A program made the translations under genes and the position numbers. A DNA stretch of 64,000 nt from Agrobacterium larrymoorei. Lineage in GTDB: Bacteria; Pseudomonadota; Alphaproteobacteria; Rhizobiales; Rhizobiaceae. The notes beneath the pieces were generated by a model that saw only the letters and a program-made list of their open reading frames with translations, was not told the origin of the DNA and made no database searches. Every line of letters begins with the position of its first letter. The first letter of the stretch is position 1. Where the stretch lies: assembly GCF_005145045.1 (NCBI RefSeq), contig NZ_CP039691.1, forward strand, positions 1,748,001-1,812,000, written 5' to 3'. Below are positions 1 to 8,794 of this stretch, piece by piece.

Positions 1-2227
1 CAAAACTATTGAGGCGCAGCGCGTTGGCAACGACGATGATGGATGAAGTCGACATCGCGATGGATGCAATCATGGGCGTTGCGAGGCCCGCAAGGGCAAT
101 CGGCACGGCGATGATGTTGTAGCCGATGGCGAGCGCAAAGTTCTGCCGGATCAGCCGCCCCGCCTGCCGCGATATATCTACCGCGAAAGCAACCGAACGC
201 AGATCATCACGCAGGAACACGAAGTCCGCAGCCTGCCGTCCGATATCCGCCGCAGAGGCAGGAGCAATCGATACGTGAGCGGCAGATAATGCAGGCGCGT
301 CATTGATGCCATCGCCAATCATCAAAACCTTCCGGCCCTCTGTCGCAAGCTCCTCACAGCGACCCGCCTTGTCCACAGGTGCCAAAGCGCCACGCCAGGC
401 ATCGACACCGAGCTTGAGCGCCAGCGCTTTCACCGCCGGGTCTCTATCGCCGGAGACGATCTCCGTGGTGAAGCCGTTACTTTCAAGAGTATTGATCGTC
501 TGCGCGGCTCCGGGTCTGACAGTGTCTTCGAAATGGAAGCACGCAACCTCCACTCCGTTCAGCGAGAGCACCACTTCCGAAGCGGAATGCGCAGCATCGT
601 CGGTAACTGTGGCAAGGCAGGCGAACTGCCTGTTTCCCAGCCGATAAATCCCAGCCTCGGCCTGAGCCTCGATACCCGAACCGGGTATTTCCTTCACCTC
701 ATCAAAAAATGGCACCGCGCCACCAACCGAGGCATAAAGGGCCTGCGAGAGCGGGTGTCGGGAATTGGCGGCGAGCCCGGCTGCGATCCGCATTGCCTCG
801 TCGGAGATATCAGCACCGTTCATCAGACGTGGCTGCCCCAGCGTCAGCGTGCCGGTCTTGTCGAAAAGCACGGTATCGGCTTCGGCAAGACGTTCCATTG
901 CGGAACCTTCCTTCACCATGATGCCGTTTTTGAACAGGCGCCCCGCCGCGACCACCTGCACGACGGGAACCGCAAGGCCGAGAGCGCAGGGGCAGGTGAT
1001 GATGAGAACGGCGATAGCGACCAGCATGGCATGCTTCCAGTCTCCACCGAAGATGCCCCAGGCAAAGAAGGATATCAGCGCCAGAAGATGGACGACCGGC
1101 GAGTAATATTGCGCGGCGCGATCTGCCAGACGACGATACCGCGCCCTGCCCCCTTCCGCGGCTTCCATCAGGCCGATGATTTCCGACAGGAAGGAATCCC
1201 GCGCAAGCGCCGTCGCCTGTATCGTCAGTGGCCCGGTGAGGTTCAGCGTACCCGCCTGCACCGCATCGCCAGCCCGCACGATCTTCGGCGCGCTTTCGCC
1301 GTTGACGATGGAGACATCGAGATCGCTGCTGCCGGTCACGATCAGCCCATCCACGGGCACCCTTTCACCTGCGGCGATGGCGATGGACTCTCCGGGCGTG
1401 ATTTCCGAAACGGGCCTGTATTCCCGCTTTCCATCCGGCAAAAGCACGGTGGCGCCACGCGGTGACAGGCGCGCCAGTCCCGCAACAGCCGAGCGCGCCC
1501 GGTCCCGCATGACGTGATCGAGCGTGCGCCCGATCAGAAGGAAGAACAACAGCGAAACTGTCGCATCGAACCACGCATGGCTGCCGCTGTGCATGGTTTC
1601 CCAGAGCGAGACGACATAGGAAAGCGTGATTGCGAGAGCAATCGGCACATCCATATTCGTGCGCCCATGGCGCAGGGCGTTGAAGGCGGACTGGTAAAAG
1701 AACCGCCCTCCATAGATGAGCGCCGGAGCCGCGATCAGGGCCGAAAGCCAATGAAACATATCGCGCGTGGATGCATCCGCACCTGACCAGACGGAAACGG
1801 ATAGCAGCATGATGTTTGCGGCGGCAAAGCCCGTGAGGCCGACCGCGCGGATCAACTGGTTTCTGAGGTCATCCGAGGCATCCTGCCCGTTGGCGAAAAG
1901 ATGTGTCTCGTAACCCGTGGAGGACACGGCTCTAGCGAGATTGCCGGGGTCGGTCGGAATCCCGTCCATCTGCTCTCGCCAGACGATGGAAACGCGTTTC
2001 GAAGACAGGTTGACGCGCGCACGGGCAACCTCCGGCAGCTTGGCCAGCACGCCCTCTATCGTGGTGATGCATGTGCCGCAATGGACGCCGGGCACTGCCA
2101 GATCGACTTGGCGCAGCCCCTGCCCCAGATCGCGGCTTGCCAGCATCAGCTCTTCCGATGATGGCAAGGCCTTTCGAAGGCTTGCCTGTTCCAGAGCGCT
2201 TTCCGTTCCGGGTGCGCAGCAACTCAT
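1..2227 (-). CDS. fixI: Cation-translocating P-type ATPase FixI/CcoI (3' end outside window)
   Basis: Copper-exporting P1B-type ATPase of the inner membrane. FixI/CcoI proteins supply copper needed to assemble cbb3 oxidase. Visible in the translation are an N-terminal heavy-metal domain with a CxxC pair (C50 and C53, context GVHCGTC), the membrane metal site CPC near residue 412, the phosphorylation motif DKTGTLT near 455 and the hinge motif GDGINDAP near 637. About 742 codons are present and the frame is open at base 1. The family usually runs to about 750-760 residues, so only a short tail, and probably fixS beyond it, is missing. The ATG overlaps the fixH stop in an ATGA, indicating translational coupling in a fixGHI operon. 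The assignment is firm; the metal is inferred from the CPC motif and context. Confidence 0.95.
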   Translation of the reverse strand, partial: MSCCAPGTESALEQASLRKALPSSEELMLASRDLGQGLRQVDLAVPGVHCGTCITTIEGVLAKLPEVARARVNLSSKRVSIVWREQMDGIPTDPGNLARAVSSTGYETHLFANGQDASDDLRNQLIRAVGLTGFAAANIMLLSVSVWSGADASTRDMFHWLSALIAAPALIYGGRFFYQSAFNALRHGRTNMDVPIALAITLSYVVSLWETMHSGSHAWFDATVSLLFFLLIGRTLDHVMRDRARSAVAGLARLSPRGATVLLPDGKREYRPVSEITPGESIAIAAGERVPVDGLIVTGSSDLDVSIVNGESAPKIVRAGDAVQAGTLNLTGPLTIQATALARDSFLSEIIGLMEAAEGGRARYRRLADRAAQYYSPVVHLLALISFFAWGIFGGDWKHAMLVAIAVLIITCPCALGLAVPVVQVVAAGRLFKNGIMVKEGSAMERLAEADTVLFDKTGTLTLGQPRLMNGADISDEAMRIAAGLAANSRHPLSQALYASVGGAVPFFDEVKEIPGSGIEAQAEAGIYRLGNRQFACLATVTDDAAHSASEVVLSLNGVEVACFHFEDTVRPGAAQTINTLESNGFTTEIVSGDRDPAVKALALKLGVDAWRGALAPVDKAGRCEELATEGRKVLMIGDGINDAPALSAAHVSIAPASAADIGRQAADFVFLRDDLRSVAFAVDISRQAGRLIRQNFALAIGYNIIAVPIALAGLATPMIASIAMSTSSIIVVANALRLNSF

Positions 2228-2724
2228 CTTACACCTCCGGCAATGTCGGTTCTCTTGCCCTCATGCACGATGATCTTGCCATCCTTCACGGCAATGGCCT
2301 CCACGATCCAGTCGCCCGGCGCAAGTTCGTGGTGCGTAGAGAATGTGTTCGGAGACTGCTTATCAAGCACCAGCGAGAAATCCTGCTTCTCGCCCACCGG
2401 GCGGCGGAAATTGAGCGTGACCGCATCCGTTTCCACCGCACCCTTTTGCGGATGCGTCACCTCGTAAGCGATAGTATCGCCATCAAGCTTGAGCGCTCCC
2501 ACGATTCCACTTGCCGCACGGGCCTTAGCCGCTTCCGCCTTGCCGTTGAATTGCTGGCTGGCGACATAGGTGTTCTGCACCACAAGCCCGCTCCAGCTGG
2601 TCACGGCGTTCCAGGCCATGGTGATGTTGACGGCAATCACCGTGCCGAAGAACAGCACCATGATTGTCAGCATATGCCAGCCGGTGAAAACGAAGCCTGC
2701 TTTGGTGTGGTTCTCGGTAGTCAT
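2224..2724 (-). CDS. fixH: FixH family cytochrome oxidase assembly protein
   Basis: A 166-residue FixH protein. It has one N-terminal transmembrane segment (about residues 14-36) followed by a periplasmic domain. FixH proteins are needed for maturation of cbb3-type oxidase, though their exact biochemical role is unsettled. Its ATG overlaps the fixG stop and its own stop overlaps the fixI ATG, both as ATGA, so fixG, fixH and fixI are tightly coupled. The call rests on length, topology, recognisable sequence and position between fixG and fixI. Confidence 0.93.
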   Translation of the reverse strand: MTTENHTKAGFVFTGWHMLTIMVLFFGTVIAVNITMAWNAVTSWSGLVVQNTYVASQQFNGKAEAAKARAASGIVGALKLDGDTIAYEVTHPQKGAVETDAVTLNFRRPVGEKQDFSLVLDKQSPNTFSTHHELAPGDWIVEAIAVKDGKIIVHEGKRTDIAGGVR

Positions 2725-4307
2725 TTCTTTGCTCCCGGCCCGTTGAACACGGCCTTGTAATGTGCGGATTCCGCGTTTTCGGCATCTGCAGCAATGAATT
2801 GGAAGTCTTTGGCGGAAGCCTTGTCGTGACTATCGGGCAAGGTAACGAAGACCTTCAGACTAGTGACCTCATCCGGCTTCACCTGAATATCGAAGACCCT
2901 CGACGGAGTTTCCGAGATGCCATTGATCTTCATCACCGCATCCGGCAGCCCCTTGAGCGACAGCGTTATCGTCCGCGGCTGGGCAATCATGTTGAGAAGC
3001 CGGACCGTATATCCGTTGCGGATCGACCCATCCGATTCCAGCACATATTGCGGGTTGCGATCATGGATGACGTTGACTGAGAGGCGTTCACGCGTTGCAA
3101 GCGTTACCAGCATCACGACACCGACGAGACACCAGACGGTCATGTAGAAGATCGTGCGCGGTCGGAAAATGATGCGCCAGTCGAAGTGACGAACGGCATC
3201 CACGAGGCCGCCATCTGGGTCGCGCACGACAGAAGGGCGGATGGAGTGGGCTCCATTGCCCGTCGCCAGCGCCATGTTCGCATCATATTCCTGAAGCGTG
3301 GCATAGGCGATGAGGCCGCGCGGCTTGCCGACCTTGTCCATCACGCCATCGCAGGCATCGATGCAGAGCGCGCAGGTAATGCACTCCATCTGCTGGCCGT
3401 CACGAATATCGATCCCCATGGGACAGACCGCAACGCAGGCGTTGCAATCCACGCAATCCCCAACGGATTCACCAGCGGCAGCGGCTTTCTTGGCATGGCG
3501 CGAACGCGGCTCGCCGCGCCAGTCATTATAGGTGACGACCAGCGAATGCTCGTCCAGCATCGCGCCCTGAATGCGGGGCCATGGACACATGTAGGTGCAG
3601 ACCTGCTCACGCATGAGGCCGCCCAGAACATAGGTCGTGGCAGTCAGCGTCGCGACCGTGTAATAGGCGATCATTGCCGCCTGCCCGGTCAGAAACTGCA
3701 TCAAAAGCGTCGGCGCATCGGCAAAGTAGAATATCCATGCGCCGCCCGTCAGCACACCGATGACCAGCCAGATGACATGCTTGGCAACGCGCTTGCGCAG
3801 CTTGTCGAAACTCCATGGCGCGGCATCCAGCTTCATCCGCGCATTGCGGTCGCCTTCGATGGCGCGCTCCACGACGAGAAAGAGATCGACCCAGACGGTT
3901 TGCGGACAGGCATAGCCACACCATGCGCGCCCGACAGCCGATGTCAGCAGAAACAGGCCAAAACCCGCCATCACCAAAAGCCCGGCAACGTAGTAGAATT
4001 CCTGCGGCCAAATCTCGATGAAGAAGAAGTAGAAGCGTCTGCTGGCAATATCGACCAGCACCGCCTGATCCGGCGCATAAGGCCCGCGATCCCAGCGTAT
4101 CCACGGTGTCAGATAGTAGATGCCGAGCGTGATGAGCATCACGATCCATTTGAACCGGCGAAACCGCCCCTCTGCCCGCTTCGGAAAGATTTTCTTGCGC
4201 GCTTCGTAAAGCGGCTTCCTGTTACTGGCGGAATTGACCGGCTCGGCATTCAGTCTTTCGACTGACCCGGAGCCGTTCCCCTGTTGTCCGGCGGTATAGA
4301 GATTCAT
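2721..4307 (-). CDS. fixG: cbb3 oxidase accessory protein FixG/CcoG, polyferredoxin-like
   Basis: A 528-residue membrane iron-sulfur protein. CcoG/FixG is known to reduce copper for insertion into cbb3 oxidase. Transmembrane segments are visible around residues 54-70, 104-122, 177-195, 205-230 and 375-395. Two [4Fe-4S] ferredoxin motifs lie at C285-C295 (CVDCNACVAVCP) and C309-C319 (CITCALCIDAC). Further cysteine pairs in the membrane part (C130/C134 and C237/C241) match the NapH-like N-terminal half. It is the first gene of fixGHI. A perfect FixK/FNR-type dyad lies 56 bp upstream of its ATG, so induction under low oxygen is likely. Confidence 0.96.
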   Translation of the reverse strand: MNLYTAGQQGNGSGSVERLNAEPVNSASNRKPLYEARKKIFPKRAEGRFRRFKWIVMLITLGIYYLTPWIRWDRGPYAPDQAVLVDIASRRFYFFFIEIWPQEFYYVAGLLVMAGFGLFLLTSAVGRAWCGYACPQTVWVDLFLVVERAIEGDRNARMKLDAAPWSFDKLRKRVAKHVIWLVIGVLTGGAWIFYFADAPTLLMQFLTGQAAMIAYYTVATLTATTYVLGGLMREQVCTYMCPWPRIQGAMLDEHSLVVTYNDWRGEPRSRHAKKAAAAGESVGDCVDCNACVAVCPMGIDIRDGQQMECITCALCIDACDGVMDKVGKPRGLIAYATLQEYDANMALATGNGAHSIRPSVVRDPDGGLVDAVRHFDWRIIFRPRTIFYMTVWCLVGVVMLVTLATRERLSVNVIHDRNPQYVLESDGSIRNGYTVRLLNMIAQPRTITLSLKGLPDAVMKINGISETPSRVFDIQVKPDEVTSLKVFVTLPDSHDKASAKDFQFIAADAENAESAHYKAVFNGPGAKK

Positions 4308-4362
4308 GATCGCAAGGTCCGTTTCTGTCCTTGCGTTTTGACATTTGCACCGGCAATCATCC

Positions 4363-4376
4363 TTGACTTAGGTCAA
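4363..4376. promoter_or_regulatory. FixK/FNR-type binding site upstream of fixG
   Basis: The 14-bp dyad TTGACTTAGGTCAA is a perfect inverted repeat (TTGAC-N4-GTCAA) of the FixK/FNR class. It lies between divergent fixG (ATG at 4307) and the SRPBCC gene (ATG at 4421), so it could serve either or both. Its spacing to fixG suits an activator site. That it responds to FixK or FnrN is inferred from the motif and the neighbouring genes. Confidence 0.75.
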
Positions 4377-4420
4377 GTCGAGACAAAGTGGCGCAGCTTG
4401 GCGAAGTATGGGAGGGCAGC

Positions 4421-4819
4421 ATGACCACAATGCTTTCGCGGATCGTGCATGTAACGATCAATCGGCCATGGCGTGAGGTTTACGCCTTCGCCTCGGACCC
4501 TGCGAAAATGCCCCTCTGGGCGGCAGGCCTGGCCAGCGGATTGACGCAAGATGGTGAAGACTGGATCGCTTCCGGCCCGCTGGGTGGCGCCAGAGTGAAA
4601 TTCACTGCCGCGAATGCGTTGGGCGTGATAGATCACGTTGTTACCCTTCCCAACGGCCTCAGGGTCTTTAATGCTTTGCGGGTGACACCGAACGGTGACG
4701 GAGCAGAGGTCGCTTTCACACTGCTTCGTCAAGCGGCTATGAGTGATGAAGAGTTTCAACGTGATGCCGATGCGGTGCTCGCGGATTTAGAGACACTGAA
4801 ACGCATACTTGAAGAATAG
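4421..4819 (+). CDS. SRPBCC-fold (polyketide cyclase/START-like) small protein
   Basis: A 132-residue protein of the SRPBCC superfamily, which form a hydrophobic ligand-binding cavity. The start pattern (HVTINRPWREVYAFASDPAKMPLW) with the later alternating strands and C-terminal amphipathic helix is typical; ligand and reaction are unknown. The ATG at 4421 is preferred over the in-frame GTG at 4388 because GGGAGG lies 5 nt upstream of it. It is divergent from fixG and close to the FixK-type dyad. Its neighbour 10 bp downstream is a VOC protein in the same direction, so the two are probably cotranscribed. Confidence 0.8.
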   Translation: MTTMLSRIVHVTINRPWREVYAFASDPAKMPLWAAGLASGLTQDGEDWIASGPLGGARVKFTAANALGVIDHVVTLPNGLRVFNALRVTPNGDGAEVAFTLLRQAAMSDEEFQRDADAVLADLETLKRILEE

Positions 4820-4829
4820 GACGTTTTGC

Positions 4830-5180
4830 ATGACCAGCCGCGATCAAAAGATCGACTACATCGAATTCAACGTGACCGATATCGAACGCAGCAAAGCGTT
4901 TTACGGCAACGTCTTCGGCTGGACATTCAAGGACTACGGCCCGCAATATTGCGAGTTTTCGGATGGCAGACTGACCGGCGGATTTACCACCACTGCCGAG
5001 GTCAATGCCAAGGGCGGACCATTGGTTATTCTGTTTGCATCCGACATTTCGGTGACGCAGGACCGAGTGGAGAATGCGGGTGGCAAGATCACACTGCCTA
5101 TTTTCGAGTTTCCCGGCGGGCGGCGTTTTCACTTCGCAGACCCCGATGGCTATGAACTCGCCGTCTGGTCGGACCAGTAA
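4830..5180 (+). CDS. VOC (glyoxalase/bleomycin resistance) family protein
   Basis: A 116-residue single-domain VOC protein. The two beta-alpha-beta-beta-beta halves are recognisable, with the early IDYIEFNV strand and the late HFADPDGYELAVW strand. VOC proteins may be metal-dependent lyases, isomerases or dioxygenases, or metal-free binding proteins; the substrate is not evident. An in-frame TTG at 4809 overlaps the previous gene, but ATG 4830 matches the family N-terminus better. A bidirectional hairpin terminator follows 6 bp after the stop. Confidence 0.85.
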   Translation: MTSRDQKIDYIEFNVTDIERSKAFYGNVFGWTFKDYGPQYCEFSDGRLTGGFTTTAEVNAKGGPLVILFASDISVTQDRVENAGGKITLPIFEFPGGRRFHFADPDGYELAVWSDQ

Positions 5181-5216
5181 TAAAAAGGGCCGCATCGAGC
5201 GGCCCTCTCCTGTTTT
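5181..5216. terminator. Bidirectional intrinsic terminator between VOC gene and ccoP
   Basis: The stem GGGCCGC / GCGGCCC (5187-5193 and 5199-5205) has a 5-nt loop. On the minus strand it is followed by TTTTTA, and on the plus strand by TCTCCTGTTTT. It sits between two convergent stops (5180 and 5228), so it can end both transcripts. Confidence 0.8.
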
Positions 5217-5227
5217 GGACGATGCCC

Positions 5228-6091
5228 CTATTCCCCACCGCCCAGAGAATGAACAAACAGCGCCAGCTGCTTCACCGTCGTATCCCCGAGGCGCTCGCCC
5301 CATGCTGGCATGACGCCGTGCTTGGGCGTGCGAATCTGGGCGATGATGCCTTCTTCGCCGTGTGCTTTCAGCCAGATGGCATCGGCAAGGTTCGGGGCGC
5401 CCATGTCGCGGTTGCCTCTGGCGTCTTCGCCGTGGCAGGAGGCGCAGTTGTCGGCGAATAGCTGTTTGCCGGGTTCGATCATGGCTGGATCATGCGGCTT
5501 GCCGGTGAGGCTCACGACATAAGCCGCCACCTGGCGAATTTCGTCGCTTTTGAGGATATCGCCGAAGGCTGGCATTTCGGAGATGCGGGTTTCCGCATCT
5601 TCGTTGAAGCGAATGCCGTGGGTGATGGTGGTGTAGATATCTTCCGCCTGGCCGCCCCACAGCCAATCGTCGTCATTGAGGTTTGGATAGCCATTGCCGC
5701 CTTCCGCGCCCGAGCCGTGGCACTGGACGCAATTCACCTTGAAAGCTGCGGCACCGCCTGCGACGGCAAATTGCATCAGTTCCCCATCCGCCTGAATATC
5801 CTCCAGCGAGGAAGAGGCGATTTTTTCCAAATAGGTGTTTTGTGCGGACTTGGCGTCCGCCATTTCGGTTGCGACATTGGCGCGGCTGCTCCAGCCCAGA
5901 ACGCCCTGTGTAGCACCGTTGATCAGCGGCCATGCGGGAAAGAAGATGGTGTAACCGATGGCCCAGAGGATGGTGGCGTAGAAGGTCCACACCCACCAGC
6001 GGGGCATGGGGTTGTTCAGTTCTCGAATGCCATCCCATTCATGGCCGGTGGTTTCGACGCCGCTGACCTGGTCTATGTGTTTGTCCGACAT
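5228..6091 (-). CDS. ccoP: cbb3-type cytochrome c oxidase subunit III (CcoP/FixP)
   Basis: A 287-residue dihaem cytochrome c subunit of cbb3 oxidase. One transmembrane anchor lies around residues 32-52. The periplasmic part carries two haem-binding CxxCH motifs, CVQCH (121-125) and CASCH (216-220), with candidate axial methionines downstream of each. It passes electrons from the cytochrome c pool towards CcoO and CcoN. It is the last gene of ccoNOQP and its ATG lies 4 bp after the ccoQ stop. Length and motif order are typical. Confidence 0.97.
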   Translation of the reverse strand: MSDKHIDQVSGVETTGHEWDGIRELNNPMPRWWVWTFYATILWAIGYTIFFPAWPLINGATQGVLGWSSRANVATEMADAKSAQNTYLEKIASSSLEDIQADGELMQFAVAGGAAAFKVNCVQCHGSGAEGGNGYPNLNDDDWLWGGQAEDIYTTITHGIRFNEDAETRISEMPAFGDILKSDEIRQVAAYVVSLTGKPHDPAMIEPGKQLFADNCASCHGEDARGNRDMGAPNLADAIWLKAHGEEGIIAQIRTPKHGVMPAWGERLGDTTVKQLALFVHSLGGGE

Positions 6092-6095
6092 GATA

Positions 6096-6248
6096 TCAAT
6101 CCTCCTTGAGAGGAATACTTGCGGCGTCTTTGGCGGCCTTACCGCCGCCGGGACGCAAGGTGAAGAGAACGACGCCGAGGAAGAAAAGCGTCATGACGAG
6201 CAGGCCCCAGCTATCTGCAAAGTGGCGCATGGCAGTGTAGGTTTCCAT
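6096..6248 (-). CDS. ccoQ: cbb3-type oxidase small subunit CcoQ/FixQ
   Basis: A 50-residue single-span membrane protein (hydrophobic residues about 12-33) with a short charged C-terminal tail, matching CcoQ. CcoQ stabilises the oxidase complex. The ATG at 6248 is chosen because AGGAGGAGC lies just upstream; a longer in-frame reading would run into ccoO. It lies between ccoO and ccoP with only a few bases on either side. Confidence 0.93.
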   Translation of the reverse strand: METYTAMRHFADSWGLLVMTLFFLGVVLFTLRPGGGKAAKDAASIPLKED

Positions 6249-6261
6249 CGCTTTGCTCCTC

Positions 6262-6993
6262 CTATCGATAACCAGCAGCGTCGTCATAGGTCGAGAAATC
6301 GACCAGCGTACCCAACATCTGGAGATAGGCTACGAGCGCATCCATCTCCGTCAGCTTTGTAGGATCGCCGTCGAAATCTCCGATCTTCGCCTTCGGATAG
6401 CGAGCCTCCAGCCCGGCCGTATCGGCATTGGGATCGGCTTGCGCCTTCAGATCGGCATCGGCGTTTTCCAGCATCTCGTCGCTGTAAGGAACACCAACAG
6501 CACGGTTGGCCTTGAGCTCCATCGAGACGTTGGTGATCTGAAGCGGTGTCGTCTTCAGGAAGGCGTAGCGGGGCATAACGGATTCCGGCACGACGGAGCG
6601 TGGCTCCATAAGATGCTGGACGTGCCACTCGTTCGAATATCTGTCCCCGACGCGCGCCAGATCCGGCCCGGTTCTCTTCGAACCCCACTGGAATGGATGG
6701 TCGTACATGCTTTCAGCCGCAAGACTGTAGTGACCGTAACGTTCCACTTCATCGCGGAATGGGCGGATCATCTGGCTGTGGCAGAGGTAGCAGCCCTCGC
6801 GGATGTAGATGTTGCGGCCAGCCAGCTCGAGTGGCGTGTAGGGCCGCATGCCCTCCACCTTCTCGATGGTGTTTTCGAGATAGAAGAGCGGTGCGATTTC
6901 CACGATGCCGCCAATCGAGACCACCGCCAGCGAGCCTACCAGAAGTAATGTCGCGTTACGTTCGATGATACCGTGTTTATCAAGAAGAGACAT
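6262..6993 (-). CDS. ccoO: cbb3-type cytochrome c oxidase subunit II (CcoO/FixO)
   Basis: A 243-residue monohaem cytochrome c subunit. An N-terminal transmembrane helix (about 15-38) anchors a periplasmic domain with the haem c motif CYLCH at residues 68-72. CcoO passes electrons from CcoP to the haem-copper core. It sits 11 bp downstream of ccoN. Length and motif are those expected of the family. Confidence 0.97.
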   Translation of the reverse strand: MSLLDKHGIIERNATLLLVGSLAVVSIGGIVEIAPLFYLENTIEKVEGMRPYTPLELAGRNIYIREGCYLCHSQMIRPFRDEVERYGHYSLAAESMYDHPFQWGSKRTGPDLARVGDRYSNEWHVQHLMEPRSVVPESVMPRYAFLKTTPLQITNVSMELKANRAVGVPYSDEMLENADADLKAQADPNADTAGLEARYPKAKIGDFDGDPTKLTEMDALVAYLQMLGTLVDFSTYDDAAGYR

Positions 6994-7004
6994 GATCGAC
7001 CTCC

Positions 7005-8627
7005 TTACTCGGCAGGTTGCAGCTTGGGCGCTGCAGCCGTGCCGGTGTTCTCTTCGCGCATGTGGCCGAGAATGGTTCTTGTTACATTGTAGGCCATGAT
7101 CAGAGCGCCGCTGAGATACATGACGCCGCCCATTGCGCGCAGAAGGTAATAGGGGAACATGGCCGCCACGGTTTCCGCAAACGAGTAGACGAGGAAGCCT
7201 TGGCTATCATACTCACGCCACATCAGGCCCTGCTGGATGCCCGCGACCCACATGGCGGCGGCGTAGACGACGATACCGAGCGTGGCGAGCCAGAAGTGCC
7301 AGTTGACCAGCGCCAGGCTGTAAAGCCGCTCGCGGTGCCAAAGCTTGGGGACGAGGAAATAGATTGCACCAAAGGTGATCATGCCGTTCCAGCCAAGTGC
7401 GCCGGAATGAACGTGGCCGATTGTCCAGTCTGTATAGTGGCTGAGCGAGTTGACGGCCTTGATCGACATCATCGGGCCTTCGAACGTGGCCATGCCGTAG
7501 AAGGCAACGGCCATAATCATCATGCGCAGGATTGGGTCCGTGCGAAGCTTGTCCCATGCGCCCGAAAGCGTCATCAGACCATTGATCATGCCACCCCACG
7601 AGGGCATCCACAGCATGATCGAAAACACCATGCCAAGCGTTTGCGCCCAGTCCGGCAGAGCGGTGTAATGCAAGTGGTGCGGACCAGCCCAGATATACAT
7701 GAAGATCAGCGCCCAGAAGTGGATGATCGACAGGCGGTAGGAATAGACCGGGCGGTTCACCTGCTTGGGAATGAAGTAATACATCATGCCCAGAAAGCCC
7801 GCGGTGAGGAAGAAGCCGACGGCATTATGGCCATACCACCACTGCGTCAGCGCATCCTGCACGCCCGAGAAAGCAGAGTAGCTTTTCACGCCGAGAAACG
7901 AGACCGGAACCGCCAGATTGTTGACGATATGCAGCATGGCAATGGTCACGATGAAGCCGAGATAGAACCAGTTGGCCACATAGATATGCGGCTCCTTGCG
8001 CATGAAGATCGTGCCGAGAAACGCGACAAGATAGGCAACCCAGACGATGGTAAGCCAGATATCGACATACCATTCCGGCTCCGCATATTCCTTGCCCTGC
8101 GTAATGCCGAGCAGATAACCCGTGGCGGCCATGATGATGAAGAGATTATAGCCCCAGAACACGAACCAGCCGAGATCGCCACCGAACAGGCGTGCACGAC
8201 AGGTGCGCTGCACCACATAGAAAGAGGTCGCGATCAGCGCATTACCGCCGAAGGCGAAGATGACCGCGGAGGTGTGCAGCGGGCGTACACGGCCAAAGTT
8301 GAACCAGGGCTGGATGTTGAGGTCTGGATAGGCAAGCTGGAGCGCGATGACCACTCCGACCAGAAAGCCGACGACGCCCCAGAAAACCGTGGCGATCACG
8401 CCGTAGCGGATCACGTCATCGAAATATTCCGTTTTCCTGCGTTCCAGTACGGCTGGGTCGATGGGCGCGAAGGATACGCGGCGCAGCATCACGACCGTTC
8501 CGATGAGGAGAACGGAGAACAGCACCCACATATGGGCGGCAAAGAGATTATCGTGGGCGAAGGCCGCCCCGAGCAGAGCGAGGAAGGCCCCCACGGCCAC
8601 CATCGCTATTCCTAAAGTCGAATTCAT
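7005..8627 (-). CDS. ccoN: cbb3-type cytochrome c oxidase catalytic subunit I (CcoN/FixN)
   Basis: A 540-residue polytopic haem-copper oxidase subunit that reduces oxygen to water with high affinity. Visible ligands are the low-spin haem histidine in RPLHTS (H118), the CuB histidine in [10 protein letters not shown] (H267), the paired CuB histidines in GPHHLH (H317/H318), and the [11 protein letters not shown] segment near residue 410 carrying the remaining haem histidines. A strong GGGGGAAG precedes the ATG. It heads ccoNOQP, and a perfect TTGAT-N4-ATCAA dyad lies about 116 bp upstream, consistent with FixK/FnrN activation at low oxygen. Confidence 0.98.
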   Translation of the reverse strand: MNSTLGIAMVAVGAFLALLGAAFAHDNLFAAHMWVLFSVLLIGTVVMLRRVSFAPIDPAVLERRKTEYFDDVIRYGVIATVFWGVVGFLVGVVIALQLAYPDLNIQPWFNFGRVRPLHTSAVIFAFGGNALIATSFYVVQRTCRARLFGGDLGWFVFWGYNLFIIMAATGYLLGITQGKEYAEPEWYVDIWLTIVWVAYLVAFLGTIFMRKEPHIYVANWFYLGFIVTIAMLHIVNNLAVPVSFLGVKSYSAFSGVQDALTQWWYGHNAVGFFLTAGFLGMMYYFIPKQVNRPVYSYRLSIIHFWALIFMYIWAGPHHLHYTALPDWAQTLGMVFSIMLWMPSWGGMINGLMTLSGAWDKLRTDPILRMMIMAVAFYGMATFEGPMMSIKAVNSLSHYTDWTIGHVHSGALGWNGMITFGAIYFLVPKLWHRERLYSLALVNWHFWLATLGIVVYAAAMWVAGIQQGLMWREYDSQGFLVYSFAETVAAMFPYYLLRAMGGVMYLSGALIMAYNVTRTILGHMREENTGTAAAPKLQPAE

Positions 8628-8742
8628 TGTTGGCTTCCCCCAACGTCACAGCGGATATGACGCGGAGCGAACGGACCGGCTTTAAGCGGCAAACATGCTT
8701 TCGCGTCGTTTGCAGCTTTGCCACCGGCGGCACCAGACGGCC

Positions 8743-8756
8743 TTGATCCAAATCAA
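8743..8756. promoter_or_regulatory. FixK/FNR box upstream of ccoN
   Basis: TTGATCCAAATCAA is an exact match to the FNR/FixK consensus (TTGAT-N4-ATCAA). It lies 116-129 bp upstream of the ccoN ATG, leaving room for a sigma-70-type promoter and a leader. Control of cbb3 oxidase operons by such sites is well established in rhizobia. Confidence 0.85.
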
Positions 8757-8794
8757 GACCGCCGCCTCAAAAGTGACGTGTCGGAAGCACTGGC

